36,879 bases of DNA from an uncultured Clostridia bacterium (GCA_937912025.1 CALDOZ010000053.1:1-36879); one strand, 5' to 3'. Positions 6,189-15,724 are shown, counted from the first letter of the stretch. Program-made: numbers and translations. Notes: a model not told the origin generated them from the letters alone.

Positions 6189-7031
6189 ATGAAAGAGTTT
6201 ATTTTTGTTGTAGACCAACAATTTAATAATACAAAACCCTTAGTTTTTTTAAGTCAAAAGGGCGTGTCGGACGAGATATTAAAAAAGGTTAAATTTGGGG
6301 GAATCTTTATAAACGGTGAAGTTTTAAAAAACGCCAACGAAAAACTTAGTTGTGGTAGCGAAGTGAAAATGGTTTTGCCACCAGACAAACCAAACCCTTA
6401 CATAACGCCGATAAAAGCGCCACTCAACGTTATTTACGAAGACCAATATTTAATAGCGGTAAATAAACCTAAAGGAATGTTGACGCACTCTTCACGGAAC
6501 AATCAAACAATAACGTTAGAGCAAGTCGTGTGTGGATATTTTTTGCCACACCCATTTACTTTTAGGGCGGTAAATAGGTTAGATAAAGACACTTCTGGGA
6601 TAGTGCTTATTGCAAAAGATGCTTATTCTGCAAGTCTACTTAGCGAGCAAATAAAAGAAGGTAAAATGCAAAAGACGTATTCTGCAGTAGTTGTTGGCGA
6701 AGCGCCTAGTAAGCATTTCATAATAGAAAAACCAATAAAGCGTGAAAGTCCAAATTCAATGAAAAGAACGTGCGCGCTAGACGGAAAGTATGCTAAGTCG
6801 GAATGCACGTTAATAAAAAAGTTAAATGATGGAAAGAGTATAATTGACGTAAGGCTTCATACGGGTAGAACACATCAAATAAGAGTGCATCTATCAAGCG
6901 TAGGTTTACCACTTTTTGCCGATAGTTTGTATGGCGAAAAGGTAGAAGGACAAACGTACACTCTACACGCTAAAGAGTTAAAGTTTATTCACCCAATAAC
7001 AAAAAAAGAAGTGGTTATTATTGCGGAATAA
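6189..7031 (+). CDS. RluA/RluD-family 23S rRNA pseudouridine synthase
   Basis: A 280-residue enzyme that isomerises uridine to pseudouridine in RNA. An S4-like N-terminal region (about 12-75, GGIFINGEVL) is followed by the catalytic domain. The catalytic motif reads NRLDKDTSG with the nucleophilic Asp132 (families usually have HRLD). Further hallmarks are VNKPKGMLTH (about 94) and the C-terminal LHTGRTHQIRVHLSSVGLPL. The length fits the family. The target uridine cannot be told. It is alone, follows the island border, and its start lies within seven bases of the -10 box, so it may be translated from a leaderless mRNA. A start further inside would lose the first strand. Confidence 0.93.
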   Translation: MKEFIFVVDQQFNNTKPLVFLSQKGVSDEILKKVKFGGIFINGEVLKNANEKLSCGSEVKMVLPPDKPNPYITPIKAPLNVIYEDQYLIAVNKPKGMLTHSSRNNQTITLEQVVCGYFLPHPFTFRAVNRLDKDTSGIVLIAKDAYSASLLSEQIKEGKMQKTYSAVVVGEAPSKHFIIEKPIKRESPNSMKRTCALDGKYAKSECTLIKKLNDGKSIIDVRLHTGRTHQIRVHLSSVGLPLFADSLYGEKVEGQTYTLHAKELKFIHPITKKEVVIIAE

Positions 7032-7134
7032 AATTTGAATTTTATATAATGTTTTAACAAATAAGCGCCCATAGCTAACCAATTGTTTATAAAAACTAAA
7101 AGGTTGTGGAACGCGTTTAGAAAAATAAAATACA

Positions 7135-7172
7135 AAAAAACGACTTGCATAGCTCAGCAAGTCGTTTTAATA
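7135..7172. terminator. Bidirectional intrinsic terminator
   Basis: AAAACGACTTGC pairs with GCAAGTCGTTTT around ATAGCTCA. It lies between the convergent pseudouridine synthase and TRAP permease genes and can serve both. Confidence 0.85.
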
Positions 7173-7174
7173 TT

Positions 7175-9358
7175 TTAATTTAAAGTTTTGTCTAAGCATT
7201 CAATTTCGGGTTTGGTTGGAGGGGTAGGGTTCTTTTTAGCCATAAAATACGAATAAACGCAAACGCCTGCAACTAATACAAGACCAATAACGTCGGTTAC
7301 AATTCCTGGAATAATTAAGAGTAAACCGCCAACTGCCGCAACCATTCTTAATAGTATCGGAACTTTAGAAAAGGCATAGCCTTGTAAACCTATTGAAACG
7401 CCAAACATACCAACTAGCGACGATACAACGGTTAAAATAACGTCGTACCAATCGGCATCAATTAATAGCATTGAAGGGTTTAGCGCGAATATGTATGGAA
7501 TAATAAACGCTCCTATTGCCAGTTTAGACGCGGTAAAGCCCGTTTTTAGCGGGTTAGATTTTGCTATTGCCGAGCCAGCGTAAGCGGCAAGCGCAACCGG
7601 TGGAGTAATATCTGCAACAATACCAAAGTAGAATACGAACATGTGCGCCGCAAGAACGTTAATACCCATCTTAGTTAAAATAGGCGCTGTAATCGTTGCC
7701 ATAATAACGTAGTTTGCCGTGGTAGGAACGCCCATACCTAAAATTATACAGCAAAGCATAGTTAAGAAAAGCGCTATAAAAATAGATTTTTTAGCAATAG
7801 GAACAATCAACGTTATAAGTGTTGTGCCAAGCCCCGTCATTGAAACAACGCCGGAAATTATGCCTGCCATTGCGCACGCAATAACAACTCCGATAGAATT
7901 GTTTGTTCCGCCAAAGAAACCTTCGCCAGTAAGTTTGATATTTAACGTACAGTTTAATTTAAGTTTTTTAGAGAAAACAGAACAAATCGTTGCAACGGCA
8001 ATAGCGATAAATAACGCTCTTGAGATAGCCGATTTTTCAAGAATTAACGAGAATAAAACGTACGTTAAAATTGGTATTAACGCAAGACCTATGCTTTTAA
8101 TAGCGGTTAAAATCTTTTCTTTATCTTTAGAAATTAAGTGGTCGATAACGTCAACGTCAATTAAACTAATAGACATTGCAAATAAAATAGCAAAGCAAGC
8201 AGAAAGTGCAGGCGTGTAACTATTCATGCAAACAACAAGAGCAATAATAGGAATTAAAAGATATCCCTTTTTAAGAATTAACTTAAAGAAGTTAGGAATG
8301 GCTTCCTTAGGAAGACCTTTAAGTCCCATTTTCTTTGCTTCAAGGTGTACCATTATAAATATACCCGTAAAGTATAAAATTGCAGGTAAAATAGCGCAAA
8401 CTACTATTGTTGAATAAGGAATTAGTGTCATTTCACACATTAAGAATGCTGCCGCGCCCATAATAGGTGGCATTATTTGACCGCCTGTAGACGCCGCCGC
8501 TTCAACCGCTGCGGCAAACTCTGGGCGATATCCCGTATTTTTCATAACGGGTATAGTTATCGAGCCAGAACCAACCGTATTAGCAACCGACGAGCCAGAA
8601 TACATACCTTCTAGCGCCGAAGAGATAACGGCAACTTTTGCAGGTCCGCCAGCGGCAGAGCCAACTAAAGAGTTTGCTAAGTCAACGAAATAATTACCAA
8701 TGCCCGTTTTTTCAAGGAAAGAGCCGAATATTATAAAAATTACTATAAAACTTGAACAAACGGTAAGTGGGGTAGAGAAAACACCGCATCTTATATTGTA
8801 AAATAAGTTATATATAAAATTTCTAACTACGGTTGCCGGGTTGTTGTTGAAAAGCCAGAAAATAGCGTAAGCCATAAAGCATCCTGCAACAATCATAAGC
8901 GGAATGCCTATTGCGCGCCTACAAAGTTCAAATAAACAAAGAATGCAAACCGCGCCGACTATAATTTGCTCAGTTTCAATAACACCGCTCATGTAAATAA
9001 TTTTACTTTGATTAAACACGTAGTATAAGCAACAGCTAAGCGAAATTACCGCAAGTAAAATATCATACCATGGAATATAATTTTCTTTAATAGCGTCTTT
9101 TTCGCATGCTGGAAATTTTAAGTAGCCAAGGAACATAATAAGTCCTAAAAATAATGGGAATTTAATATACTCCGACAAGCTTTCAGCTAAAAGGGCTACA
9201 TATAAAACGTATACGGCAAACGCTATTAAAATAAAATTGTAAACAGTTTTAAAAGGACCTGTCAAATTACGAGTTTTACTGTCTTTATCAAACTTTTTCA
9301 TTAACTCGTCGGCAGATAAAACCGTTTCGTTTGTGTTTTTAGATGTACTGTTTGTCAT
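7175..9358 (-). CDS. TRAP transporter fused permease (4TM/12TM, DctQ-DctM fusion)
   Basis: A 727-residue integral membrane protein with many hydrophobic segments. The N-terminal third matches the small (Q) subunit region and the rest the large (M) subunit, with hallmark stretches such as SALEGMYSGSSVANTVGSGSITIPVM, AASTGGQIMPPIMGAAAFLM and MGVPTTANYVIMA. In the family, this fused permease works with a TAXI-type receptor and imports small organic anions by ion symport. The receptor gene is 63 bases upstream, separated by a hairpin, so the two form an operon. AAAGGA precedes the ATG. A gamma-type C-terminal extension (about 600-727) adds further membrane helices. The substrate is unknown. Confidence 0.93.
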   Translation of the reverse strand: MTNSTSKNTNETVLSADELMKKFDKDSKTRNLTGPFKTVYNFILIAFAVYVLYVALLAESLSEYIKFPLFLGLIMFLGYLKFPACEKDAIKENYIPWYDILLAVISLSCCLYYVFNQSKIIYMSGVIETEQIIVGAVCILCLFELCRRAIGIPLMIVAGCFMAYAIFWLFNNNPATVVRNFIYNLFYNIRCGVFSTPLTVCSSFIVIFIIFGSFLEKTGIGNYFVDLANSLVGSAAGGPAKVAVISSALEGMYSGSSVANTVGSGSITIPVMKNTGYRPEFAAAVEAAASTGGQIMPPIMGAAAFLMCEMTLIPYSTIVVCAILPAILYFTGIFIMVHLEAKKMGLKGLPKEAIPNFFKLILKKGYLLIPIIALVVCMNSYTPALSACFAILFAMSISLIDVDVIDHLISKDKEKILTAIKSIGLALIPILTYVLFSLILEKSAISRALFIAIAVATICSVFSKKLKLNCTLNIKLTGEGFFGGTNNSIGVVIACAMAGIISGVVSMTGLGTTLITLIVPIAKKSIFIALFLTMLCCIILGMGVPTTANYVIMATITAPILTKMGINVLAAHMFVFYFGIVADITPPVALAAYAGSAIAKSNPLKTGFTASKLAIGAFIIPYIFALNPSMLLIDADWYDVILTVVSSLVGMFGVSIGLQGYAFSKVPILLRMVAAVGGLLLIIPGIVTDVIGLVLVAGVCVYSYFMAKKNPTPPTKPEIECLDKTLN

Positions 9359-9376
9359 ATTAATCCTTTATATTAC

Positions 9377-9400
9377 AAAGCGGGATACAAATCCCGCTTC
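9377..9400 (-). other. Intergenic hairpin between TAXI receptor and permease genes
   Basis: AAGCGGGAT pairs perfectly with ATCCCGCTT around a four-base loop. On the minus-strand transcript no T-run follows, so it looks less like a terminator than an mRNA processing or stabilising hairpin. Such a hairpin could keep the receptor more abundant than the permease. Confidence 0.6.
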
Positions 9401-9421
9401 AAAATTTTGCTAATTTGAAAT

Positions 9422-10462
9422 TTAAATTTGCGCTACGTTGTTAACGGTTAAACCTTGTTCTCTATAATACTTAGCAGCGCCTGGGTGAACTGGAACATTA
9501 CCGATTGTTACGTAAGCGTTGTTAATATCCATAGTAGATTCTACTGCGTGACCAATTTCGCCTTTGCTTTCCCACATTGCTTTAGTTATGTTATAAACAA
9601 CGTCTTCGCTTAAACTGTTAGCAACAATATAAGTTGCCGATACGCCGATAGTGTAAACAGGCGTGCCTTCAGCAATAAAATTATATTGTTCGTGAGTTAT
9701 TGGTTGTTTAGAGTAAACAGGGTATTCGCCGTTAATTAAGTTATTTTCAATAAAGTTTTGAATAACAGTATTGTCTAAACCAATCATATAAACGTTTTTT
9801 ACTGTTGAAATTTCAGTAATAGACGTTGCTGGAGCGCCAGAAGTAAAGAAGAACACGTCAAGGGTTTCATCTTTCATAGCGTCAGCAGACTGAGCAACTG
9901 CAAGATTACGAATTTGAATATCAGGAGAAGAGTATTGTTTTGTTTGTGGGTCTTGCGTAATAGTAATACCGTAAGCTCTTAAAAGCGCAACTGCATTTAA
10001 TTCTACGCCAGAACCAACGTCGCCAATAGAAACGCTTTTGCCAGAATTTTTAAGGTCTGCAAGAGAAGTGATAGTAGGGTCGTCAGTTACAATTTGAACA
10101 ACTTCAGGATATACTTGACCAAGAACTGAGAAGTTGCGAATTTTGCCAGTTGTTTCAAAGTTAGAAGTTAAACCGTTGTAAGCGTTAACCATAGTATCGT
10201 TTTGAACGATGGCCATTTTACAGTCGCCACTATAAATTGATTTAAGACTGTCAGCTGAACCACCAGAAGTAAGAACGGAATAAGAGTAGTCAGTTTTTTC
10301 AGCAAGTTGTGCTTGTAAACCGTTAGTGAAAGCGTAATAAGTACCGCCCGTACCACCAGTTTTAATGGTGATGTTAATAGATCCAGCGCCATCACAGCCA
10401 GACATTGTTGCTACACCAAGCAACATCATTAAAGACATTAAGAGTGTGATAAGTTTTTTCAT
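9422..10462 (-). CDS. TAXI-family TRAP transporter solute-binding lipoprotein
   Basis: A 346-residue exported receptor. It has a lipoprotein signal (MKKLITLLMSLMMLLGVATMSGC, with Cys23 as likely lipidation site) followed by the TAXI hallmark IKTGGTGGTYYAFTNGL and SGGSADSLKSIYSGDCKMAIVQND. The C-terminal VHPGAAKYYREQG is also typical of TAXI proteins. It should capture the substrate outside the cell and hand it to the fused permease encoded directly downstream. AAAGGAG precedes the ATG. Known TAXI substrates include glutamate and other small acids, but this sequence does not show which. Confidence 0.93.
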   Translation of the reverse strand: MKKLITLLMSLMMLLGVATMSGCDGAGSINITIKTGGTGGTYYAFTNGLQAQLAEKTDYSYSVLTSGGSADSLKSIYSGDCKMAIVQNDTMVNAYNGLTSNFETTGKIRNFSVLGQVYPEVVQIVTDDPTITSLADLKNSGKSVSIGDVGSGVELNAVALLRAYGITITQDPQTKQYSSPDIQIRNLAVAQSADAMKDETLDVFFFTSGAPATSITEISTVKNVYMIGLDNTVIQNFIENNLINGEYPVYSKQPITHEQYNFIAEGTPVYTIGVSATYIVANSLSEDVVYNITKAMWESKGEIGHAVESTMDINNAYVTIGNVPVHPGAAKYYREQGLTVNNVAQI

Positions 10463-10501
10463 TATTATAACTCCTTTAATAAAAAATAAAAATATAGATT
10501 T

Positions 10502-10530
10502 ATTTTATCACAAAATTTGACTTTTTGCAA
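10502..10530 (-). promoter_or_regulatory. Promoter of the TAXI-TRAP operon
   Basis: On the minus strand TTGCAA (10530-10525) and TAAAAT (10507-10502) are separated by 17 bases. Confidence 0.6.
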
Positions 10531-10625
10531 ACTATATAATTGCAAATTATATTAAATTTTAACTATCTTTATAAAATTTCATCAAAGTTTTGGGTGGTTA
10601 AGCCTAAAATAGCGTGGTATAAACT

Positions 10626-10662
10626 AAAAAAGCACCAACGCGAAGTTGATGCTTTTAGTTGT
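10626..10662 (-). terminator. Intrinsic terminator of the pyrophosphatase gene
   Basis: AAAAGCACCAAC pairs with GTTGATGCTTTT around GCGAA. On the minus-strand transcript it ends in a T-run, just past the stop of the pyrophosphatase gene. Confidence 0.8.
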
Positions 10663-10670
10663 TTTAACCA

Positions 10671-12749
10671 TTAAAGATTACTAAAAAGTTGTACTATAAA
10701 ATCCCATAAAGGTGTGATTTTTACAAGAACAGGCACAAGTATAAGCGATATAACAGACATAAGTTTAATTAAAATATCCATTGCAGGGCCAGCAGTATCT
10801 TTAAGTGGATCGCCAACCGTATCGCCCGTGATAGCCGCTTTATGAGTTTCGCTACCTTTACCACCGAAATTGCCCGCTTCGATATACTTTTTAGCATTAT
10901 CCCACGCGCCACCAGAGTTTGCCATAAATACGGCAAGCATAATTGCCGATACAAGACCGCCTATTAAAAGACCGCCAAGACCAGCCGCGCCGAGAATTAA
11001 GCCCGCTGCTACCGGAGCAACTATTGCAAGTACGCCAGGAGCAATCATTTCACGAAGAGATGCTTTAGTTGAAATATCTATACAACGGTTATAGTTAGGA
11101 ACGCTTGTGCCTTCTAAAATGCCAGGGTCTTTTTCAAATTGATCTCTAACTTCTTCAACCATCTTGTTTGCCGCTTTACCTACCGAAGCAATAGTCATTG
11201 CAGAGAAAAGGAATGGAAGCATTGCGCCTACTAAAACACCTATTAAAACGCAAGGGTTACTAAGTTCGATTTGAGTTTTAGACGCTTCAATAAACGACAT
11301 GATAAACGCAAGAGAAGTAAGAGTTGCAGAACCTATGCAGAATCCTTTACCAATAGCCGCGGTAGTGTTACCAACCGAGTCAAGTTTATCGGTAATGCCA
11401 CGAACGTGTTCAGGCAAATGAGCCATTTCGGCAATACCGCCGGCGTTATCAGAAATAGGGCCGTAACCGTCAACTGAAACGGTAATACCAACCGTACAAA
11501 GCATACCAACCGCTGCTAAAGAAATACCGTAAGCGCCACCAAAGAAGAATGCTAACGCAATAGCAACACCAAGGCAAGCAATTGTAAGCCAAGTAGATTT
11601 CATGCCTACGCCAAGACCTGCAATAATGTTCGTGCCGTGACCCGTTTGAGATTCTTTAGCAATTTGTTTAACCGACTTATATTCGTCCGACGTATAAAGT
11701 TCAGCAACGAAACCTATTGCAATACCTGCAACAAGACCGGTTATAACGCAGAACATAAATTTATAGTCTTTAAGGTAGAATATAGCAAGTAAAACTGAAG
11801 CAACAACAACTAATCCCGTTGCGATATACGTTGCAATGTTAAGCGCTTTATGTGGGTCTGCCCAACTTCTTGCGCGCACTATAATAACTGAAATAACAGA
11901 CGCTAAAATACCAACGGCGCAAATAAGAAGAGGGAATAAAATAAACTTAAACGAAAGTCCGGTAAATAACGCCATTGTAAGACACGAAATAATCGAACCA
12001 ACGTAAGATTCCGTTAAGTCTGAACCCATACCTGCGATATCGCCAACGTTATCGCCAACGTTATCTGCAATAGTTGCAGGGTTTCTTGCATCGTCTTCTG
12101 GAATATTTGATTCAAGTTTACCAACAAGGTCTGCGCCAACGTCAGCCGCTTTAGTATAAATACCACCGCCAACACGGGCAAATAACGCTATAAGCGAACA
12201 ACCAAGGCTGTAACCTGTAAGAACTTGAACGGGAGCGTCCACTTTTCCAATTACTAAATAAACTACTAAGAAGATAGCGGCAAGACCTAAAAGACCAAAA
12301 CCTGCAACTGAAAGACCAAGAACAGCGCCACCGCCAAACGCCGTTTTAAGAGCGCCAGACATGCCTTCTTCTTTTGCTTTGATTGCCGTCCTTGCGTTCG
12401 CTTTAGTAGCAATAGCCATACCAATCCAACCTGCAGCCGCCGAGAAAAGCGCGCCGATAACAAAGCATATAGCCGCTTGCCAACCAATACCTTCAGCGCC
12501 TTTAAGGGCAGGGATAAAGCCGAGCACGGCAAGTAATGCGCCTACGCCAAACACGAAAGGTATGATTAGTTTGTATTCACGAGAAAGGAACGTCATTGCT
12601 CCGCCGTGAATGTACTTTTCAATTTCTTCAACTTTTTTATCGCCAATCTTTAAGCGAGAAACTCTGCGGAAAAGAACGAAAACGTAGCACAAAGTTATCA
12701 ACGCCGAAAAGACAACGAGAATGATAGGAAGATAGATGTTACTGTCCAT
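10671..12749 (-). CDS. hppA: Membrane-bound ion-pumping pyrophosphatase, K+-dependent type
   Basis: About 692 residues and many membrane helices. It couples hydrolysis of pyrophosphate to ion export. The substrate motif DVGADLVGKLESNIPEDD and the following NPATIADNVGDNVGDIAGMGSDL are classic. The start at 12749 (MDSNIYLP) is chosen because AAGGAG lies just before it. An in-frame ATG at 12815 lies in the -35 box of the promoter and is unlikely. The motif GNTTAAIGKG has Ala and Gly at the two positions that are Lys and Thr in K+-independent enzymes, so it should be K+-dependent. Whether it pumps H+ or Na+ cannot be settled by eye, so the symbol is used in its generic sense. Confidence 0.95.
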   Translation of the reverse strand: MDSNIYLPIILVVFSALITLCYVFVLFRRVSRLKIGDKKVEEIEKYIHGGAMTFLSREYKLIIPFVFGVGALLAVLGFIPALKGAEGIGWQAAICFVIGALFSAAAGWIGMAIATKANARTAIKAKEEGMSGALKTAFGGGAVLGLSVAGFGLLGLAAIFLVVYLVIGKVDAPVQVLTGYSLGCSLIALFARVGGGIYTKAADVGADLVGKLESNIPEDDARNPATIADNVGDNVGDIAGMGSDLTESYVGSIISCLTMALFTGLSFKFILFPLLICAVGILASVISVIIVRARSWADPHKALNIATYIATGLVVVASVLLAIFYLKDYKFMFCVITGLVAGIAIGFVAELYTSDEYKSVKQIAKESQTGHGTNIIAGLGVGMKSTWLTIACLGVAIALAFFFGGAYGISLAAVGMLCTVGITVSVDGYGPISDNAGGIAEMAHLPEHVRGITDKLDSVGNTTAAIGKGFCIGSATLTSLAFIMSFIEASKTQIELSNPCVLIGVLVGAMLPFLFSAMTIASVGKAANKMVEEVRDQFEKDPGILEGTSVPNYNRCIDISTKASLREMIAPGVLAIVAPVAAGLILGAAGLGGLLIGGLVSAIMLAVFMANSGGAWDNAKKYIEAGNFGGKGSETHKAAITGDTVGDPLKDTAGPAMDILIKLMSVISLILVPVLVKITPLWDFIVQLFSNL

Positions 12750-12786
12750 TATAAAACTCCTTTTAAATTTTTTAACAATCAAAGAA

Positions 12787-12815
12787 ATTATAACACTTCT
12801 TAATATAGATTTCAA
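12787..12815 (-). promoter_or_regulatory. hppA: Promoter of hppA
   Basis: On the minus strand TTGAAA (12815-12810) and TATAAT (12792-12787) are separated by 17 bases. The placement rules out an upstream start at 12815. Confidence 0.75.
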
Positions 12816-12958
12816 TAGTAATATTTAATTTCATATAATAAAAATTTTAAAAAACAACGAAAGCGCAACAAAAAAACAACGTAGTGAAAGAAAAATGTAA
12901 AAATTTTACGTTAAAAATGTTGTTAGAGTGTAGAATATTAGTAAAATTTAAAAAAGCA

Positions 12959-12987
12959 TTGATATTTTTCGTTTAATAAGTTATTAT
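12959..12987 (+). promoter_or_regulatory. Promoter of the nitroreductase gene
   Basis: TTGATA at 12959-12964 and TATTAT at 12982-12987 with a 17-base spacer. The rest of the 12816-13020 region is AT-rich and shows nothing else recognisable. Confidence 0.6.
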
Positions 12988-13020
12988 ATAGCGTAGAAAA
13001 CAATTTAAGGGCGGTACGCT

Positions 13021-13539
13021 ATGGAATTTGAAAAAGTTATAACTGAAAGATACTCTGTAAGAAGTTTTAAAAGTCAACCGTTAACTCAAAGCGACGTTGA
13101 CAAAATAATTCAAGCAAGCCACAAAGCGCCAACGGGGTGCAATTATCAACCCCAACGCATACTCGTTTTAAATAACGCGGAAAGCATTGCAAAACTTCAA
13201 AAATGCACGCGCAGTCATTTTAACGCTCCAACCGCGTTTTTAGTTTGTTATAATGAAGACGAAAGTTGGAAAAGACCTTACGACGGAGCGCTATCCGCTC
13301 CCGTAGACGCCGTAATAGTTGCTACTCATATGATGCTTGAAGCGTATAATATAGGCGTTGGCTGTTGTTTTGTGATGCATTTTAACCCCACCGCTGTTAG
13401 AGAAACGTTTAATATTCCTTCAAACGTTAAACCCGTTGCTTTACTTATGATGGGATACCCGTCTGACGATGCCAAGCCACTCAATCTTCACTTTCAGTTT
13501 AGAAACGTCAATGACGTTGTAAAATACGATACTTTTTAA
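13021..13539 (+). CDS. Nitroreductase family FMN-dependent oxidoreductase
   Basis: A 172-residue protein. The N-terminal ITERYSVRSFKSQPLT and HKAPTGCNYQPQRILVL (about 40-56) are the usual FMN-binding blocks of the nitroreductase family, and the C-terminal PVALLMMGYPSDDAKPL is the family's closing strand and loop. It is a short member, as often found in Clostridia. Members reduce nitro compounds, quinones or flavins with NAD(P)H; the true substrate is unknown. It is a single gene with its own promoter and terminator. An AAGGG lies about nine bases before the ATG. Confidence 0.9.
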   Translation: MEFEKVITERYSVRSFKSQPLTQSDVDKIIQASHKAPTGCNYQPQRILVLNNAESIAKLQKCTRSHFNAPTAFLVCYNEDESWKRPYDGALSAPVDAVIVATHMMLEAYNIGVGCCFVMHFNPTAVRETFNIPSNVKPVALLMMGYPSDDAKPLNLHFQFRNVNDVVKYDTF

Positions 13540-13550
13540 TAAGTCCGTTA

Positions 13551-13584
13551 GTGTTGTTTAATATTAAAACAACGCACTTTTTAC
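13551..13584 (+). terminator. Intrinsic terminator of the nitroreductase gene
   Basis: GTGTTGTTT pairs with AAACAACGCAC (one bulged base), followed by TTTTTA. Confidence 0.7.
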
Positions 13585-13607
13585 AGTAAATTTTATAAAA
13601 ACGTTAA

Positions 13608-13637
13608 AAAATAGGCGGTGAGTTTTCTCACCGCCTA
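13608..13637 (-). terminator. Intrinsic terminator of the uraA-upp operon
   Basis: TAGGCGGTGAG pairs with CTCACCGCCTA. Read on the minus strand it is followed by a T-run, so it serves upp, whose stop is 18 bases away. Confidence 0.85.
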
Positions 13638-13654
13638 AATTGTTTGTAAATAAA

Positions 13655-14293
13655 CTATTTAGTTCCAAAAATTCTATCGCCCGCATCGCCAAGACCAGGA
13701 AGAATATATCCGTGTTCGTTAAGGCAACGGTCAAGAGTAGATACGAAAATTTCAACGTCTGGGTGTTCGTTAGCAATTTTCTTTACTCCTTCAGGAGCGG
13801 CGATAATAGACATAAGTTTAATTTTTTTGCAACCGCGTTTTTTAAGCATTTTAACAGCGTCGCACGCGCTACCACCCGTTGCAAGCATTGGGTCAACTAC
13901 CATTACGACTTTATTTTCAATATTAGCTGGGAGTTTACAGTAATATTCTTGCGGTTCAAGTGTTTCTTCGTTACGATATAAGCCGATATGACCTACTTTT
14001 GCCGCTGGGAATAACGATAAAATACCGTCTACCATACCAAGTCCCGCGCGAAGAATAGGAACTATTGCAATAGAATTTTCCTTTACAATAGTTTGAGTTG
14101 TTTTTTCAAGAGGCGTTTCCACTTCTATTTGTTGGGTAGGAACGTCTTTAAAACTTTCATACGCCATAAGTGTTGCAAGTTCGCTAATAATTTCACGGAA
14201 TTGTTTAGTGTCCGTATCTTTATTTCTAATAATTGCAAGTTTATGTCTTATAAGCGGATGGTCTAAAATATGAACGTTTTTATAATTTTCCAT
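13655..14293 (-). CDS. upp: Uracil phosphoribosyltransferase
   Basis: A 212-residue cytosolic enzyme that makes UMP from uracil and PRPP. The N-terminal HPLIRHKLAIIRNKDT, the PILRAGLGMVDG loop (about 78-89) and the PRPP-binding MVVDPMLATGGSACDAV (about 130-146) are diagnostic. The length fits bacterial Upp. AGGTGA lies before the ATG. It follows the uracil permease gene by 18 bases in the same direction, so uptake and salvage are one operon, ended by the terminator at 13608-13637. Confidence 0.97.
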   Translation of the reverse strand: MENYKNVHILDHPLIRHKLAIIRNKDTDTKQFREIISELATLMAYESFKDVPTQQIEVETPLEKTTQTIVKENSIAIVPILRAGLGMVDGILSLFPAAKVGHIGLYRNEETLEPQEYYCKLPANIENKVVMVVDPMLATGGSACDAVKMLKKRGCKKIKLMSIIAAPEGVKKIANEHPDVEIFVSTLDRCLNEHGYILPGLGDAGDRIFGTK

Positions 14294-14311
14294 AATATCA
14301 CCTAAGAAAAA

Positions 14312-15724
14312 TTAAGCAGCTTCTTTTTCGTCTTTAACTTCTTCGTTAGTTTTCTTGTTTGCTTTTGAGCATAAAAGGTTAACTAAAATACCAAGAATAA
14401 GCGCGCATGCAACAGCAGTAAGCGTTACCTTGCCAATGTTAAGAACTAAACCGCCAACGCCTGCGATAAGAATAACTGAAACTGTGAAAAGATTGCTGTT
14501 TTCGTTAAGGTCAACTTTTTGAATCATTTTAAGACCAGATACGGCGATAAATCCGTAAAGAGTAAAGCAAACGCCACCCATTACGCAAGCAGGAATAGTT
14601 GCAAGTAACATAACGAACGGAGGAATAAACGAAGAAATAATACAAATGATTGCTGCCGTTAAAATAGTTACTACCGATGCGTTTCTAGAAATAGCAACGC
14701 AACCAACCGATTCACCGTAAGTTGTGTTAGGACAACCGCCAAAGAAAGCGCCAACAATTGAACCAACGCCGTCACCAAGTAAAGTTCTATGAAGACCAGG
14801 GTCTTTAGTAAGGTCTGTGCCGATAATTGAAGAAATGTTCTTGTGGTCTGCTAAGTGTTCAGCAAATACTACGAATGCAACGGGAACGTAAGCAACGGCA
14901 ATAGTTGCAACGTAAGAGAATGAAATATCCTTAATGCCGTTGAAAGCATTTATGAAAGAGAACGTAGGGAATGGATCCATATTACTAAACTTGCTAAAAT
15001 CAATAACCATTAAAGCATCCGTTTTAGTAAGAGTACCAATAACGGTAAAGATTGTTGCTACCAAGTAGCCTGCGCCAATACCAACAATGAAAGGAATCAT
15101 TTTAAGCATTTTCTTACCGTATACTGAACATACGATAACGGTTGCTAAAGTAACTAAACCACACAAAAGAGCAATAAATTCGTTTGCAACTGCAGCGCCT
15201 GTAGCATCAACTACGCTACCTTTAACCAAATCGCCTACGGCGTTTCCTGCAAGAGATAAACCGATAACTGCAACGGTAGGACCAATAACAGCGGCTGGCA
15301 TAATTTTATCAATCCAATTTGTTCCTGCAAGTTTTACGATAAGAGCGATAACCGCGTAAACAAGACCTGCAAAAATTGCGCCGACAATTAAACCAACGTA
15401 GCCGAGCATTACGTTTGCTGCTGCAGATGCAAAAGCAACGAGCATTGAACCAATGAACGCAAATGACGAGCCTAAGAATACAGGGCTTTTAAACTTGGTA
15501 AATAATAGATAAACTATAGTACCTACGCCTGCGCCAAAAAGCGCTGCCGCTTGGCTCATACCAGGGTAAATTCCGCTAGCATTTAAATCAGTGTTAAAAC
15601 TGATAATAACGGGAACGACGATTGTTGCCGCAAGTATTGCTAATACTTGTTGTAAAGCAAAAACTATCGTTTTCCAAATGCCAGGCTTGTCGCTTACACC
15701 ATAAATTAAGTTAGTGTTTTTCAT
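14312..15724 (-). CDS. uraA: Uracil permease, NCS2 family
   Basis: A 470-residue membrane transporter with about 14 predicted segments. It shows the NCS2 pattern: FGAGVGTIVYLL near the N-terminus, VFAEHLADHKNISSIIGTDL (a uracil-permease block with conserved Glu and His), GVGSIVGAFFGGCPNTTYGESVGCVAISRNASV, and a charged C-terminal tail. It imports uracil, probably with protons. The gene heads the operon with upp. TGGAGG precedes the ATG. Its upstream region encodes a leader peptide and a terminator hairpin, so expression is probably attenuated according to pyrimidine state. Confidence 0.95.
   Translation of the reverse strand: MKNTNLIYGVSDKPGIWKTIVFALQQVLAILAATIVVPVIISFNTDLNASGIYPGMSQAAALFGAGVGTIVYLLFTKFKSPVFLGSSFAFIGSMLVAFASAAANVMLGYVGLIVGAIFAGLVYAVIALIVKLAGTNWIDKIMPAAVIGPTVAVIGLSLAGNAVGDLVKGSVVDATGAAVANEFIALLCGLVTLATVIVCSVYGKKMLKMIPFIVGIGAGYLVATIFTVIGTLTKTDALMVIDFSKFSNMDPFPTFSFINAFNGIKDISFSYVATIAVAYVPVAFVVFAEHLADHKNISSIIGTDLTKDPGLHRTLLGDGVGSIVGAFFGGCPNTTYGESVGCVAISRNASVVTILTAAIICIISSFIPPFVMLLATIPACVMGGVCFTLYGFIAVSGLKMIQKVDLNENSNLFTVSVILIAGVGGLVLNIGKVTLTAVACALILGILVNLLCSKANKKTNEEVKDEKEAA

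Noticed and set aside
7719..8417. Plus-strand frames inside the TRAP permease gene
   Set aside because: Antisense to a well-supported gene, with no start signals.
12287..12609. Frames on both strands inside hppA
   Set aside because: Shadows of the highly biased pyrophosphatase coding sequence.
13640..13981. Plus-strand open frame inside upp
   Set aside because: Antisense to upp, whose motifs are unmistakable.
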